Source of the DNA: Metellina segmentata
Lineage: Eukaryota > Arthropoda > Arachnida > Araneae > Tetragnathidae
Length of the DNA stretch: 64,000 bases
Direction: 5' to 3'
Assembly (NCBI GenBank): GCA_947359465.1
Contig: OX375873.1
Location: 94,449,478-94,513,477, forward strand
The notes beneath the pieces are model-generated. The model saw only the letters and a program-made list of their open reading frames with translations, was not told the DNA's origin and did no database searches. Shown in pieces: positions 11,590 through 22,400 of the stretch (position 1 is the first letter of the stretch; the number at the start of each line of letters is the position of its first letter). A program made the translations under genes and the position numbers.

Positions 11590-12540
11590 CGGATACATAC
11601 ATATGAAACAAACGACTAATGGTTCTTTAAACATGCATATGTATAAACAACATGATTTAAAATACAGAAATTAAAAAACTCAAACACACACATAAGACAG
11701 GTTAAACCAAAATATTACTTATAAAGCTTTGAAACATAAACAAAGCGAGAATTATGTACTTATTTCGAAAAAAAGAAGACAAATACAACACAGCTTACAA
11801 ACTCTGAACATAAAAATGCAGTAAGGCGATAAAAATAAGCTTTAAATATAGAAAGCTAAATTTTAAACCTTATAAGGATTAAATACAAAAAGTTAAATTT
11901 ATAACTAAGTCCTTAATTTAGAAATAATCAAAGAGTAAGCACAGAAAATAAATATAGAAAGGGAGATGTACATAAAATTAGTGATGAAAATTTTCGGTTT
12001 CAAAAGACTAAAATATATTTCATTTGTGTTTCAAAAATTCTCCTGTGAAAAAATTAATTTTACAACTTATATTTTTATAAAAAGATATCAAAATCCAAAT
12101 ATAATATATGCATCGAATATGCGATTTAGTGAAATACATTTTAGTTACTTACAATACGGTAAAGTATTTCATTTGCATTCCCCGACAATCGCAAGGAATA
12201 CGATAAAATTTGAAAAAATATATTATCTCGTCGCTCTACAGATCATGTACACATTATTAAATATCTCTTCGCAAGGCAGGCACTGAAAGATTATGCAAAT
12301 TTATGCCAGACATTAAAGGATGAAGAGCACAGACAGTAACGAGAATGTATAAAAATATCCTTGCTCAAATTTCGTTGCTATGCTTTACTTTGCATCTTTT
12401 TAAATATTTTATTTGAATAAGTATCCTGTACGAATGCGACGTATAACCAAAAACATACATATTCTGCCTTTGAATTATTGATAGTACAAATCATTGTGGT
12501 AGTAATCCACCGATTCTATGACGACTCGAATACCATATTG
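11590..12540. other. AT-rich region without features
   Basis: Very AT-rich. The 106-codon + frame at 11966-12286 is lysine/phenylalanine/isoleucine rich, as expected from composition, with no recognised domain. Confidence 0.5.
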
Positions 12541-12544
12541 AACA

Positions 12545-12935
12545 TGCCCTAGGGCCGTATTTGGTCTGCGAGCTGACTAAACCTATCCGGAGTCTACGTC
12601 TGGTCCAGGGGACGGGTGAACCGGTTCGCAGGGTATATCTGGTTTGCGGCCGGGTAAACAGTTTGAAGGGCAGTATCTGAGGGTGCGGGTCGGTTAAACC
12701 TTTTCGGGGTCTGGGGGGTTCGGAGGGTCGTATCTGGTGTTCCAGACAAGGGAATTCCTAAAGCCGAATCTGATCTGCGGTCTGGATGAATTGTTCGGAA
12801 GGGCCGTATCTGGTATGCGAACCGATTAAACCAGTTCGGTTAGCCTTATCTGGGGCCGGGTAAACTTACGGGTACTTCTACTCCGACCCGGTCGAACCTG
12901 TTCGGAGGGCAATGTCAGGTCTGCGGGTCTGATGT
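12545..12935. repeat. Degenerate ~40-bp GC-rich minisatellite
   Basis: About nine units of the form GGGCCGTATCTGGTCTGCGG followed by CCGGGTAAACCTGTTCGGA repeat between 12552 and 12935. Examples begin at TATTTGGTCTGCG, TATATCTGGTTTGCGG, CAGTATCTGAGGG, TCGTATCTGGTG and CCGTATCTGGTATGCG. The units are heavily diverged, with indels. The block stands out sharply in GC content from the AT-rich flanks. Confidence 0.8.
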
Positions 12936-14885
12936 AAATCTATTCCTTATAATTCGTTTACAGTACGCGTAGTCCTTTATTTTGCGAGTACTTTATGTAA
13001 ATGCCATCTCACTACAAACAGAACGGGTATTTTTCAAATAGTTAACAAATAATTAAGAAATTGCCTTTAAATGTTTTGAAACGAAAGTTTCAATGTATTG
13101 TGACATAATATTATTTACTGTATCAACTGTACTTACTGTTTAATGTTCTAATGTGAACTAACTCGCAACACTACGGTTGCTAATCAGTTAGGATTCTATC
13201 CGGACTACCGCGGCCCTCATATATATTTAAGATCTACAAATTTCACTGTACAAAATGTAATGCAATTTCGGTGCATGATTTGTAATTGTACTTAATTCAT
13301 CTTTTTATCGCAAAGAAATGACAGTCGCACAACAAACCAATCAAATTTAATCGAAACGTTTATAAGCTTATTTCATAATTATATTAAGCAATCAGATTTT
13401 TTTAAAGACTGAAACTGATAGGGTATAAAAAGCGTTTGAATCAATGACAATTTTTGTACTGAAATGCGGAAAATGTTCGCGGGATGAAATGATAAGAAAA
13501 GTACAAACGTTGAATCATACAAATAAAGCTTTTTCTATGAAACGCAGATAATAAATAACTATAATATACTTAGTAATAAAGTGCTAAAAATTAATATAAA
13601 AATGTGGCTCTTATCAAAACACCTAATCCTCTCAGCATGACTTCAAGTCGGACCACAATTACAATTTCATACAGTTTTTGAGTAGCTATAAAAAGAAGTA
13701 AATATAGAAGGAAACTGGGGTCACAATTAAAAAATAATAATGTTTTAAATAAGAAACCCAGGTTTTAAGGAAATAAAAAATATATATTTTAAATGAATTC
13801 ATATTTTTTTTTAAATGTAGGCCAAATACTTACAAAAATTTAAAGAATGCAATATAATTAAGTACTAAGACGTCATTTGAAATTCAAATATACAATCAGA
13901 CTTTAGAGGCCTATCATCAATAAATAAAATTTCAAACGGTCTAAACAACTATATATACTGCATAAATATTCTGACTAATTAGTATGTATGAAAATGAAAA
14001 GCTTAATTAATTTCAGAACAAAGCAAACATAATCCAGTAATTAGTATCACGAAAGCAATTTATTTAAAGAATGCAAAAATAAGAAAAGTCTGACAAAATC
14101 AGCACATTTTAAGAAACGTAATGACATTTCTTATTCCTAACGCAAAAACGCAAGGCAGCAGAAGTAAAATCTTCCTAAAATAGCAAAAAAGTTTCATTCA
14201 AACCAAGCCACACTCACGCATACAAAGACAGAGGAAACTTTCCCGGTGGCAAAAACGGAGAATAATTTAAAAGGCTAATCATTTCCATTTATAGCACATC
14301 CCGCGAGGAACATCGGGGATAGTTTAGAGAACAAAAGACCCTTCTGCATCTTAAGAGCCGCCCCAAATGAATCGATGGAAATCGAAGATGCAAATACGGA
14401 AAGAAGCTTTAAAACTTCCATTCCATAACACAAAAGGAATATATATTTCGAGATGGGTGTAAAAACAAAGCAAAGGAAAGAAGAAAGTGCGTGTGGGTTT
14501 ATATCTATATACAATCCTCCCCTTCCTCAAATAGCAAAACGACTGGATCTCCTGAAGTCGTTCGGAATCGCGCCTTCGGAAAGTATTTGTCTGAAAATCG
14601 CTATTTTTCAGTGAACCGAGAAATGTGGATTTCTTGGCACATACTAAATCGATACTGCGGCTGGGGTAAAAGTGGCTTGTCTCAGATATTACAAGATAAT
14701 ACACAAAAAGTTGGTTCAATTCAGACGGACTTTCACTTTAAACAATACCCCCAGAGGGAATTGTTTTTAAACTATCCCGTATATACTCTTTCACACTTTA
14801 GAACTCGTAATCTATCACACCGAATAAAAGAAATACAACATCCCTCCACCAACTTACCAAGAGTACCACAGCTCCTATCCTATCC
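12936..14885. other. AT-rich non-coding region
   Basis: No exon or known element is seen. Overlapping opposite-strand frames at 14275-14895 (79-134 codons) show no recognisable domain and no convincing splice context. Confidence 0.45.
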
Positions 14886-14887
14886 AC

Positions 14888-14945
14888 CAAGATAGGTAGA
14901 GGTATTTTAACTAACGTCGCGCTGGAGTAACACAATGAGCAATTT
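14888..14945 (-). mobile_element. SINE-A tail fragment
   Basis: GATAGGTAGAGGTATTTTAA, CTAACGTCGCGCTGGAGTAA and CACAATGAGCAAT match the first part of the tail only. Confidence 0.7.
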
Positions 14946-15220
14946 TGTGCTCAAATTGCAAAATGTTATAAGTCACTTTTCCCAAAAAAATTGCGTAAGT
15001 CCCACTTTGGAGTCTGGTTTGTTAATGTTTAGAAAATGGTAAAATGTCGTAAGTCTTTTTCTTTCGGTTTATGAGAAAACAAAGGTGGAAAAAAATATAA
15101 GTCAAAAACCAAACAACATGTTGTATCTTGAATCTTGAAATAGCTTTCACGAAGAATTAAAAAAAATGATTTAACATTTTGCCCCATCTGAACACAGAAT
15201 TTATCCTCCAAGAAGATGGT

Positions 15221-15383
15221 TGCATGGGTTTTTATGGTTCAAGGGCCATATTTGGCCAAACTGCTCCAAACACAAGACAGACAACGTCAAGTAATGCTCC
15301 AACACACACAATGAAAATGTTTACTAACACAGAAGATAGAAATACACCCAGGGAGGATTTAAACCTGCACCACCTACGGCTCA
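15221..15383 (-). mobile_element. SINE-B copy (head partly lost)
   Basis: TTTTTATGGTTCAAGGGCC, TTTGGCCAAACTGC, ACACAAGACAGACAACGTC, ACACAGAAGATAGAAATACA and CCCAGGGAGGATTTAAACC are present in order. It ends at CTCACAG, where the next copy begins head to tail. Confidence 0.85.
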
Positions 15384-15600
15384 CAGGTTGGTTTGGGGGT
15401 TTTAAGGGCCCAAGGGCCATGCTGCAACAAACCCAAGACATACAATATCAAGTAATAGAGACACAAAATAAAAGTTGTACTGACACAGAAGAACGAAATA
15501 CGTCCAAGGAGGAATGCCCCTGACAGGAATTGAACCTGCACCGTCTACAACACGAAAGTTGCAAGAGCAGTGGAGATTACCCACTGAGCCACAACGTCTC
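15384..15600 (-). mobile_element. SINE-B, full-length reference copy
   Basis: Reading the - strand from 15600, the head contains a box-A-like GTGGCTCAGTGGGTAAT and a box-B-like GGTTCAATTCC, so it is tRNA-derived. The body (GACGTATTTCGTTCTTCTGT) and tail (AGCATGGCCCTTGGGCCC, TTAAAACCCCCAAACCAACC) follow. It lies directly next to another copy at 15221-15383 in the same orientation. Internal Pol III promoter boxes would drive transcription from the head. Confidence 0.88.
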
Positions 15601-15837
15601 CTCCACCGAGAGGAATTGATCTCTTCTAAATGACAGTGGTCTATGCGAAGGATGATTTATCTATTCATATGTATAAACCCTTCAAAGTGTTTACATTGAT
15701 TATTTAACGTTATTGAACTGTTAGAGCTGTTTGTCCGTTTTTTGGACCGCGCACCATTAAACTCAAGCATTCAAAGTAATCCTCAAGGTATTGTTAATTT
15801 TTGTAAATAGCGATCCTATATTCAAGCTAAGCTGTTA

Positions 15838-16025
15838 AAGGTTTTTGTGGTACAGGGGTCATATTTGGTCACAAAACGCAAAACAACGTCAAGTAATGGG
15901 CATGCCCACAAGGAAAAGAGACACAGAAGACAGAAATACATCCAAGGTAGGTTGAGTTACATTAAGCTAGTCTGCACTGCCTACAACTCTCAGGTTGCTA
16001 GCTCATTGTGAAAGCCCGCTTAATC
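15838..16025 (-). mobile_element. SINE-B copy, diverged
   Basis: GGTTTTTGTGGTACAGGGGT, ATTTGGTCAC, AACGTCAAGTAATGGGC, GAAGACAGAAATACATCCAA and CTCTCAGGTTGCTAG are in family order. Head boxes are weak. Confidence 0.8.
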
Positions 16026-16375
16026 ATGGTAACTCCATTCACGCTTCATAATTCTTGAGAATCTTATTTTATGGATTGATGAGCTCATATATCTACAGGT
16101 TACATGGTGTTTCAATACTCCCTGTACAATAAGGGAAGGTAAGGAACATAAAATTTAACCGTATTCTGGTAGTGACGCATGCACGTAAGTACCACCAGGA
16201 TGTGCTAGAGAGTACACTAAAATGCAGAATGACAGTATGCATGTGAACGTTCAGTTTTACAGTAAGAGTGTGGAGGATTACCCAGCAAAAAGGATAAACT
16301 AGGCCCCAGAAAGTTTTAAAAAGCTAAATATATAAAAATTCCAAAGACCAGAAAAGGATGCTATGATGAGAGATT

Positions 16376-16430
16376 GTTAGGTTGGTTGTGTGAGTTTTTT
16401 AAGGTGATACAGCCAGATTTGACAAAAAGA
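16376..16430 (-). mobile_element. SINE-B tail fragment
   Basis: GTTAGGTTGGTTG, TTTTTTAAGG and CCAGATTTGAC resemble the SINE-B terminus; short and diverged. Confidence 0.45.
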
Positions 16431-16717
16431 TATTGTTAGCCCTTCAGTGCAATGGCGGTGCAAATGAATTTTTTCTAGACAGTAAATATCAAGGGGACTG
16501 ACATTTGAACTTAAATTAATCGGAAATAAGTACTGAGATGCGATTTATTGTCTAATCGCAAAACAAGATTTGAACATGTAGAACTTTATTTAATTAAGTA
16601 ATTAAGTGTTGCAAATAATATGCGCAGAAATCTTCGTGTGGTAATACACGACAAATACGCATTTCAATTCTATGCCTGAATCCACAAAAATTTAGTCATA
16701 CATTTTTGTTCGAGATA

Positions 16718-16748
<31 letters not shown>

Positions 16749-17770
16749 CAGCAACTATGTTTTCAAGAGATTAAATTCCAATTTCCAAAAAATGAACAGA
16801 ATGACTTTTTTTCTGAAAGAGTTCTGAAATTTTACTCTTGAAAACGCATCGCCCGAATCCTTTTTATTGCAATCTAAGGAAAATCCATTTCATACAAAAA
16901 AAATTATAAGCCTCCAAGAGAAAATAGAACATGACTAATAAGAAGGAGGAGTAAAACTAATACATCCCCCTTTCCTTAGTTTGTCCAAAAAAAGACTTTT
17001 AACTTTTTTGTTTGCTAAGATTCCTGTTATGCCTGCAGCCCATTTTCAAGAAAAAGTTTCTCTTCGAAAAACTTCTTTTTCGTCCGTAATAAAGAACGGT
17101 TTTCGCATTGAAAAATATTTCACAAAACGAGAAGGGCAAAAATTGATAAAAGGTGACAAAGTGAAAAAAGGATACGAAATATAATGAAAAGTTACTTCAA
17201 GTTTATTGCCAAGAGGTAAAAGGAATACTTTCTTTCAGGAGGAAAAGCACGTACCTAACATGTCTAAATGATTGAATGTTGTATAGTTACGAGACAGATA
17301 AGGTCTTCATCGATTAAGCTTTCCAGTACACAGTACATGTTATTTGAACTAATATTATAAACAAACGGTTATCTCTACTCCACTATAAATGTAAGGTACT
17401 ATAAATACCATAAATTATAAATACAATGTATTATAAATATAATGCATTGTAAATTTGTACCTGGGTAGAAAATGGGTCAGTGCCCACTTTTTGTTGATAA
17501 CGACTGATTGATAAAAGGTGTTGTAAGGTTTAACAAGTTTTTGATAATGAGAGAGAGAGAGAGAGACTGATTGAGGAACTTTTTTTAATTTTTGACACAG
17601 CGTACAAAAAAAAAACTCAATGTGGTTCTTTCATAACGTATATATTGCCAGGAAGATACTATCATGCTATCACTCTTTCTGCAATAGTATTATAACTTTC
17701 TTTACATTGAAGTGATTTAGGGGCATAACTCAAAATCAGTGAATTTGGACATATGCCTTTGCTACCAAGG
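16431..17770. other. Non-coding; poly-A run and short simple repeats
   Basis: A run of 28 A lies at 16717-16744 and a (GA)n run at about 17548-17567. No exon or identifiable retrocopy precedes the poly-A run. A 67-codon lysine-rich frame at 16981-17184 has no recognised domain. Confidence 0.5.
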
Positions 17771-17778
17771 TATGTATT

Positions 17779-18279
17779 GTGACGTTATGCCCAGCCAAAC
17801 ATAGAATATTTTTAGAATAAAAATAAATTTATTATCTCTTGGATAGATAAACTAGTTACACACTTTTTACATGAAGGAATGCAGTTTCAAAACTGAGGAG
17901 AGTGAAAATCATCACTCGTTTAGTTGCACAGAGATCTATCACAGATCATACGAAAGAGGCACACCGTACGCTCTCTCCAGAAGTCCGACTCATAATTCCA
18001 GAAAGTCTCTTCCAGTCCCCTTCTTATAGCTGACCTAACAGCTGGGGACCAATTCCTTCTATTTAGGGTACGGATCAAAGGAACCGACTGGCTCGTTTGT
18101 CAGTCAGTCTAAAAAATGTCCGGACTCGCCGACACATTCCGTTCCCATGAGAAACTCCCTACGGGTGTGGATAGCGTAGAATCGGACAGATGATCCACAA
18201 AGAAGCGGCCTGCGTCAATAGAATCCTTTCCCACGGGTTACCCTCGACAGTAACCCTTAAAGGGTGTGGATCTCACCAC
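17779..18279 (-). mobile_element. Candidate solo LTR
   Basis: Read on -, the block starts TGTGGTGAGATCCACACCC near 18279. It has a TATA-like GCTATAAGAAGGGGACTGG about 250 bp in, an AATAAA-rich stretch (AATAAATTTATTTTTA) near the end, and closes with TGGGCATAACGTCACA. This TG...CA layout with promoter then poly-A signal suits an LTR. No flanking protein domains, primer-binding site or clear target duplication were found, so the call is tentative. Confidence 0.35.
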
Positions 18280-18280
18280 A

Positions 18281-18367
<87 letters not shown>
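18281..18367. repeat. (TA)n microsatellite
   Basis: An uninterrupted TA dinucleotide run of roughly 85 bp. It accounts for a spurious YIYIYI open frame across it. It abuts the candidate LTR. Confidence 0.97.
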
Positions 18368-18368
<1 letters not shown>

Positions 18369-18660
18369 TGACTTAAAACACAGTTGTTTGCACAGTATTT
18401 TGTTTAACTATCACATGTTAAGATACTTTGCACCTCCACTTATATTGAAATGAAAATTATTTTTTCAATCATTTATGTTGTTCATTTACAGAAAATAACT
18501 CAGCTTATAAAACATTTGAAAACGTAAGCTATATCGCAAATATCCTCAGAAATGTCAACTATGACTCTACGTGTACCGTTTTAATTTTAAGTGAAACATT
18601 TTTTGAAGAATCCAATTTAAATGTTAAAATTTATTCTAACTGACATTCGTTGACAGTAAG
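18368..18660. other. AT-rich spacer
   Basis: No feature is seen between the microsatellite and the SINE-A tail. Confidence 0.5.
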
Positions 18661-18661
18661 A

Positions 18662-18993
18662 AGGTAAGGTCATTTTAATTAATGTCGAACTAGAGCAAAA
18701 CGGGCTATTGATGACGGTCCGGGATCAATCCCCTAAAGAAAAGATCCAAGGACAACGCAACGTAATTTTGAACCATGGTCACATGACGAAGCAACACCTG
18801 AGCTGGCACTCCACTCTCCATACTTGCACACCAACTCAACGTGAGGACTTTCGGCCACGACAGATTAACGGTGCACCAACCGCCTCTACATCATACGCTT
18901 ACAAACATCCATGCACTGACCCGGATTCGAACCAGGAATGTTATGATTTAGAGGCTAACACCTTAATCACCAGACCGGTTGGTCGGCGACTGT
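18662..18993 (-). mobile_element. SINE-A, full length, head type 1
   Basis: On the - strand from 18993, GTCGCCGACCAACCGGTCTG, then GTGATTAAGGTGTTAGCC (box A region) and CCTGGTTCGAATCCGGG (box B with T-arm stem) give a tRNA head of the Asp/Glu-like type. A GCATGGATGTTTGTAAGCG spacer follows. The core includes CATGTGACCATGGTTCAAAA and TTACG, and the tail runs GGGATTGATCCCGGACCGTC-like, then TTAATTAAAATGACCTTACC. Length is about 330 bp, the longest intact copy in the window. Confidence 0.88.
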
Positions 18994-19840
18994 AAGAGAG
19001 ATTTTCAGTAAATAAACAAACTAGAAGGGAAACAAATATTTTACAACATGTTGCTCTCGCATGAAGACCTTAAAATGTAGTTTATCATCATTTTACGACA
19101 GTTGGGTTTTAATCTAATTGGCATTGACCAACTTTTTTCGCATACAAATTTGAAATTCATATTACGGAATTTCTATTGGTGACGAGCAGAAATCGTACTC
19201 GTACATGTAGAACAAGCGAAGCGATGTCACGTCTGAAATGCGTCATCCCGACACAAAACCTACTACCACTTACATTTACCTTGATAGAAAAAGCATCTTA
19301 TTGCATTGTGTTTCTCTCAGCCATATTTTTTTTTAATAGATTGCCAATTTGATGGGACCACAGTAGCCTGATTGAAAGAGCACCGTGTTAGCAATAGGGA
19401 TGCGACATCGACCACAAAACATCGATGTTCAATATTAAAGCATTATTATTAAAACATGTTGATAATACATCGCCCCCAAACCATCGATGCATTAAAACTT
19501 TTTTTCCGTTTTTTAAAACTGGTTTAGTAACCTCTAACATTAATGTTAGCTCGGTGGGGGCGATAGAAGATTTAATTTGTCAGTTGCCGTGTTTATTAAT
19601 TGATGACTAAGATTTTTTTTAACTTTCAAAACAAAAACAAAAAAAAAGTTACGAACAATTAACAAATATACTATTTTTAATTGAATAATACAAAAGAAAA
19701 TAATATTTACAACAATATGAGAAATAGGTACTACTAATATAAGTATAAGGAAGTAGGTACATAACAATAATTATTGTTATTTATTGCTAATTATTTATCA
19801 CTTATGGGGTGGCAACAAACTCGTTTCTTATGCAAGTAAA

Positions 19841-20534
19841 AAATATTGGGGCCTATAATTATTACTAGGGGGCCCGCCCCCTGCTCGCTAACGCTCGCCA
19901 ACCCCCTTAGAATTGCTTTGCAATCCTCATTGGTTCGCTGCGCGAACCTATGCTCGCTTCGCTCGCATCCATGAAGACATGTGTCCTAGCAGAAGGGATT
20001 GTTTACAAAATATCATATTAAAGAAAAAATATTTTTCAAATCTAAATTTGCTATATTACAGAAAAAAAATATATATACAGTACCCTGGAATCAGAATTCA
20101 AATGAAAACTTTGATCAAATTTTGAGTCGAAATGTGAGCGCTGCTTTTGAAATTGAATACCCAGCATGGTGTTTGTGTGTACATTTCCAGCACTCTCGAG
20201 TCACCCACACTTTTTCATTGAGTTTGCTGTCGAAAGTTGTAGTGCAAGCGTCTTGTTGAACTATAACGGTTGGCATTGAAAAGGACCGTTTTTTAAATGG
20301 CCCTGAAAAGATCCTCCGCTTTCTTTGATTTCTAATTATAAACTGCAACAGCTCGATTAAAATTCATTTTAGTTTTCAATAAAATTTCAACCGATAAACG
20401 CTATCAATTCAATTGAGGCGCGAGGCTACGTAGTGAACAAACAACCGTACAATGTTGCCAAAATGCGATAACAAATAACGTCTTTTTTGCGTGCCACGTA
20501 AGAGAATTATATATATAGATACGCCCCAATATTT
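19841..20534. repeat. 12-bp inverted repeat flanking the hairpin element insertion
   Basis: AAATATTGGGGC at 19841-19852 is the exact reverse complement of GCCCCAATATTT at 20523-20534. Removing the element would leave a hairpin with a 12-bp stem and about a 12-nt loop, so the element appears to have entered the loop of a palindrome. Confidence 0.7.
19863..20520. mobile_element. GC-rich hairpin element, copy 1
   Basis: A 658-bp unit shared with 27472-28135. It begins TACTAGGGGGCCCGCCCCC, then a cluster of short palindromes (GCTTTGCAATC region, GGTTCGCTGCGCGAACC, GCTCGCTTCGCTCGC). An AT-rich body follows (GTGAGCGCTGCTTTTGAAAT; GTGCAAGCGTCTTGTTGAAC) and it ends GTGCCACGTAAGAGAATTAT then ATATATAGAT. 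Different flanks at the two loci define the ends. No frame for a transposase; class not assigned (Helitron-like and other rolling or cut-and-paste types remain open). Confidence 0.8.
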
Positions 20535-21130
20535 GTTATTTACAGTTTGTAAAAAAGGAAGTTTGTTATCTTTCTCCCCCTTAAGCCAATTCCTTTCTTC
20601 CTTAACTGTCACACAATTTAGAGAAAAAACTTTCTGATGGGACGGAGGTCACCATCGCTAACAAATACTTAGTCGTACGATTTTTTTTTTAATTTTTAAA
20701 ATGGTACTTAGTCAAAACTAAAACGTCGACAACGCAAAAAAACATCGATGCTAAACAAGCATCGGCTCCAATAAATCGATGGTTAAAACATCGATGTTTC
20801 TTATAAAACATCGATGCTTTTTTTATAAAACATTGACATCGATGTCGCATCTCTAGTTAGCAACCGAAGAGTTGCGAGTTCAAAACTCCATCCAACCAAA
20901 GACCGTTATGTACGGGAAGATTGGTGCACAATAAATCCGTCATAATGCTTAATGTCCTCACGCTGTCGTGGTGTGGAAATTTTGGAGAGGGGTGCCAGCT
21001 CAGGTGTCGACCTCTAAATGTATCTAACCGCGGTTTAAAATTACGAGGTGCTGTCCTCGGTTCTTTTCCATGGAGATTGATTCCGAACCGTGGTGCTCCA
21101 GAGCGACGTCATTTTAACTACCTACGTTGA

Positions 21131-22190
21131 ACGAGTAGATAAACACAGCGATCGAAATTAGCCGTAAAGGTAAGTTCAAGCATAGGAAGTGAATCGCCAC
21201 ATTAGGTGAGATTTATCACCTCGGCTGGCGAAAGCTGCTGTTCCAGGTCCTATAAAGCACCAAAAATGAATTGTTATCCGATTGCTGCGCTTTGATCCTT
21301 GCAAACAGCAATTTAGTACGAGATTGCACTCCTGAGGGTTACTCTATCCCTATGCCTGGTGGCTTTTCCGAAACAATATCACCTAAAATTCAAAACCGAA
21401 TAGTTTTTCGATTAGCCCCGTTGCAAATGATGTCAAAATTGTAGCAAACAATGCGTTTTAATCAACTAAAGTCCCTGGGGACAGCTAAACGCGTAATCGC
21501 AATAAGGGTAAAACCGTTTATACTGTTTACCCTATTAAGACACCAGGCGACTTGCGCCATTTGAACACGCAGGGCATAAACTCCATTTGCCCTCCAAGGC
21601 TGAAGTTGGGGGCAATTTATAATGCTTGTTGAGCGCCCTGAGCCGAGCAGAGAAGGACGGAGGCGCCTTTTTTTTAAGTGTCCCGGGAGGATCAATTTGA
21701 GAACTCAAACATAATCTTCAGGCATAAAAGGGAAATGACTTGAAAGAATTTAATGTCAGGGAGGCGATGATTTTTATCGCAAAATATTTTGACTTGGGCA
21801 TGGGCAGAATGGAATTATTGGAAAAATTCCCAGGGAGCGGTGATCCTTTAAAAGGCAAAGCGGGTAATAGCCTCATTTAACATCGATTCGGTACTTAATT
21901 TTTGCCAGCCAAATGGAGGGATTCTATCGATGAAAATAAAGATTTCTGCCATTTTATAATATCATTTTCTTCGTGTACTCCTAGCGCTTGATATTTGGCA
22001 TTGAATTCGACTTCACGTTTTTAATAAGAATTTATTTCCGTTTAGAAAAATAAATGCTTAGATGACAGAATCTCAATTGTAGTATTCATCTAAAAGACGA
22101 TTTGAATTTTTCGAATGAAAATCAAAATCCCATAAGCTACTTATTATTAATTGTGTAACTAAAGATCAGGAAAGGTAATTGTGTCTTCAA
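21131..22190. other. Single-copy-looking, less AT-rich non-coding region
   Basis: No repeat or exon recognised. The segment 21140-21980 is clearly less AT-rich than its neighbours (GAGATTTATCACCTCGGCTG; AGGGCATAAACTCCATTTGC). A 77-codon frame on - shows no domain. Candidate conserved non-coding or regulatory DNA. Confidence 0.4.
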
Positions 22191-22400
22191 GGTTAGTTGC
22201 TGGTTTTGTGACGCAAGGGCTAAATTTGGCCATGCTGCGCCAAACACAAGACAGATAACGTCACGTAATAGACACACACAAGAAAAGTTCTACTGGCACA
22301 GAAGAGAGAAATTACACGCAGAGTAAGATACAGGAATCGAATCTGCGCTACCTACAACTGGGAGGTTCCTAATGCAGTGGACGAAAACATTCCCGTTGGC
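22191..22400 (-). mobile_element. SINE-B, near full length
   Basis: GGTTTTGTGACGCAAGGGCT, AATTTGGCCATGCTGCGCC, AAACACAAGACAGATAACGT, GAAGAGAGAAATTACACGCA and CAGGAATCGAATCTGCGC are in order, with box-B complement GGAATCGAATC. Sense is on -. Confidence 0.87.

Larger units (their letters stand above)
19395..20855. mobile_element. hAT-type non-autonomous transposon with 8-bp target duplication
   Basis: GTTAGCAA is present on both sides (19387-19394 and 20856-20863). The termini are TAGGGATGCGACATCGA on the left and, as reverse complement, TAGAGATGCGACATCGA on the right (17 bp, one mismatch). Subterminal ACATCGATG motifs are repeated: two on the left and at least five exact or near matches on the right, as expected for transposase-binding repeats in hAT elements. 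No transposase frame survives. A second element (19863-20520) is inserted within it. Confidence 0.88.
19350..21130 (+). mobile_element. SINE-A (head type 2), split by a 1.46-kb hAT insertion
   Basis: The head at 19362-19394 (AGTAGCCTGATTGAAAGAGC, box-A-like) resumes after the insertion at 20864 with CGAAGAGTTGCGAGTTCAAA and CTCCATCCAACC (box-B-like). The core (AATGTCCTCACGCTGTCGTG; AGCTCAGGTGTCGACCT; AAAATTACGAGGTGCTGTCC) and tail (GATTGATTCCGAACCGTGG; GCGACGTCATTTTAACTACC) follow. It is one of two + sense SINE-A copies carrying the Lys-like head. The insertion duplicated 8 bp of the head. Confidence 0.88.

Noticed and set aside
14351..14895. 122- and 134-codon frames on opposite strands as genes
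   Set aside because: They overlap each other, have no homology I recognise and no splice sites in phase.
16717..16744. Poly-A tail of a retrocopied gene
   Set aside because: No coding remnant or target duplication was found next to the run on either side.
18190..18453. 87-codon open frame with a YIYIYI stretch
   Set aside because: Translation of a (TA)n microsatellite.
19863..20000. Bacterial contamination (palindromic element like those of Rickettsia)
   Set aside because: The unit occurs twice inside eukaryotic repeat DNA, once within a hAT element, with AT-rich non-bacterial body and no bacterial genes.
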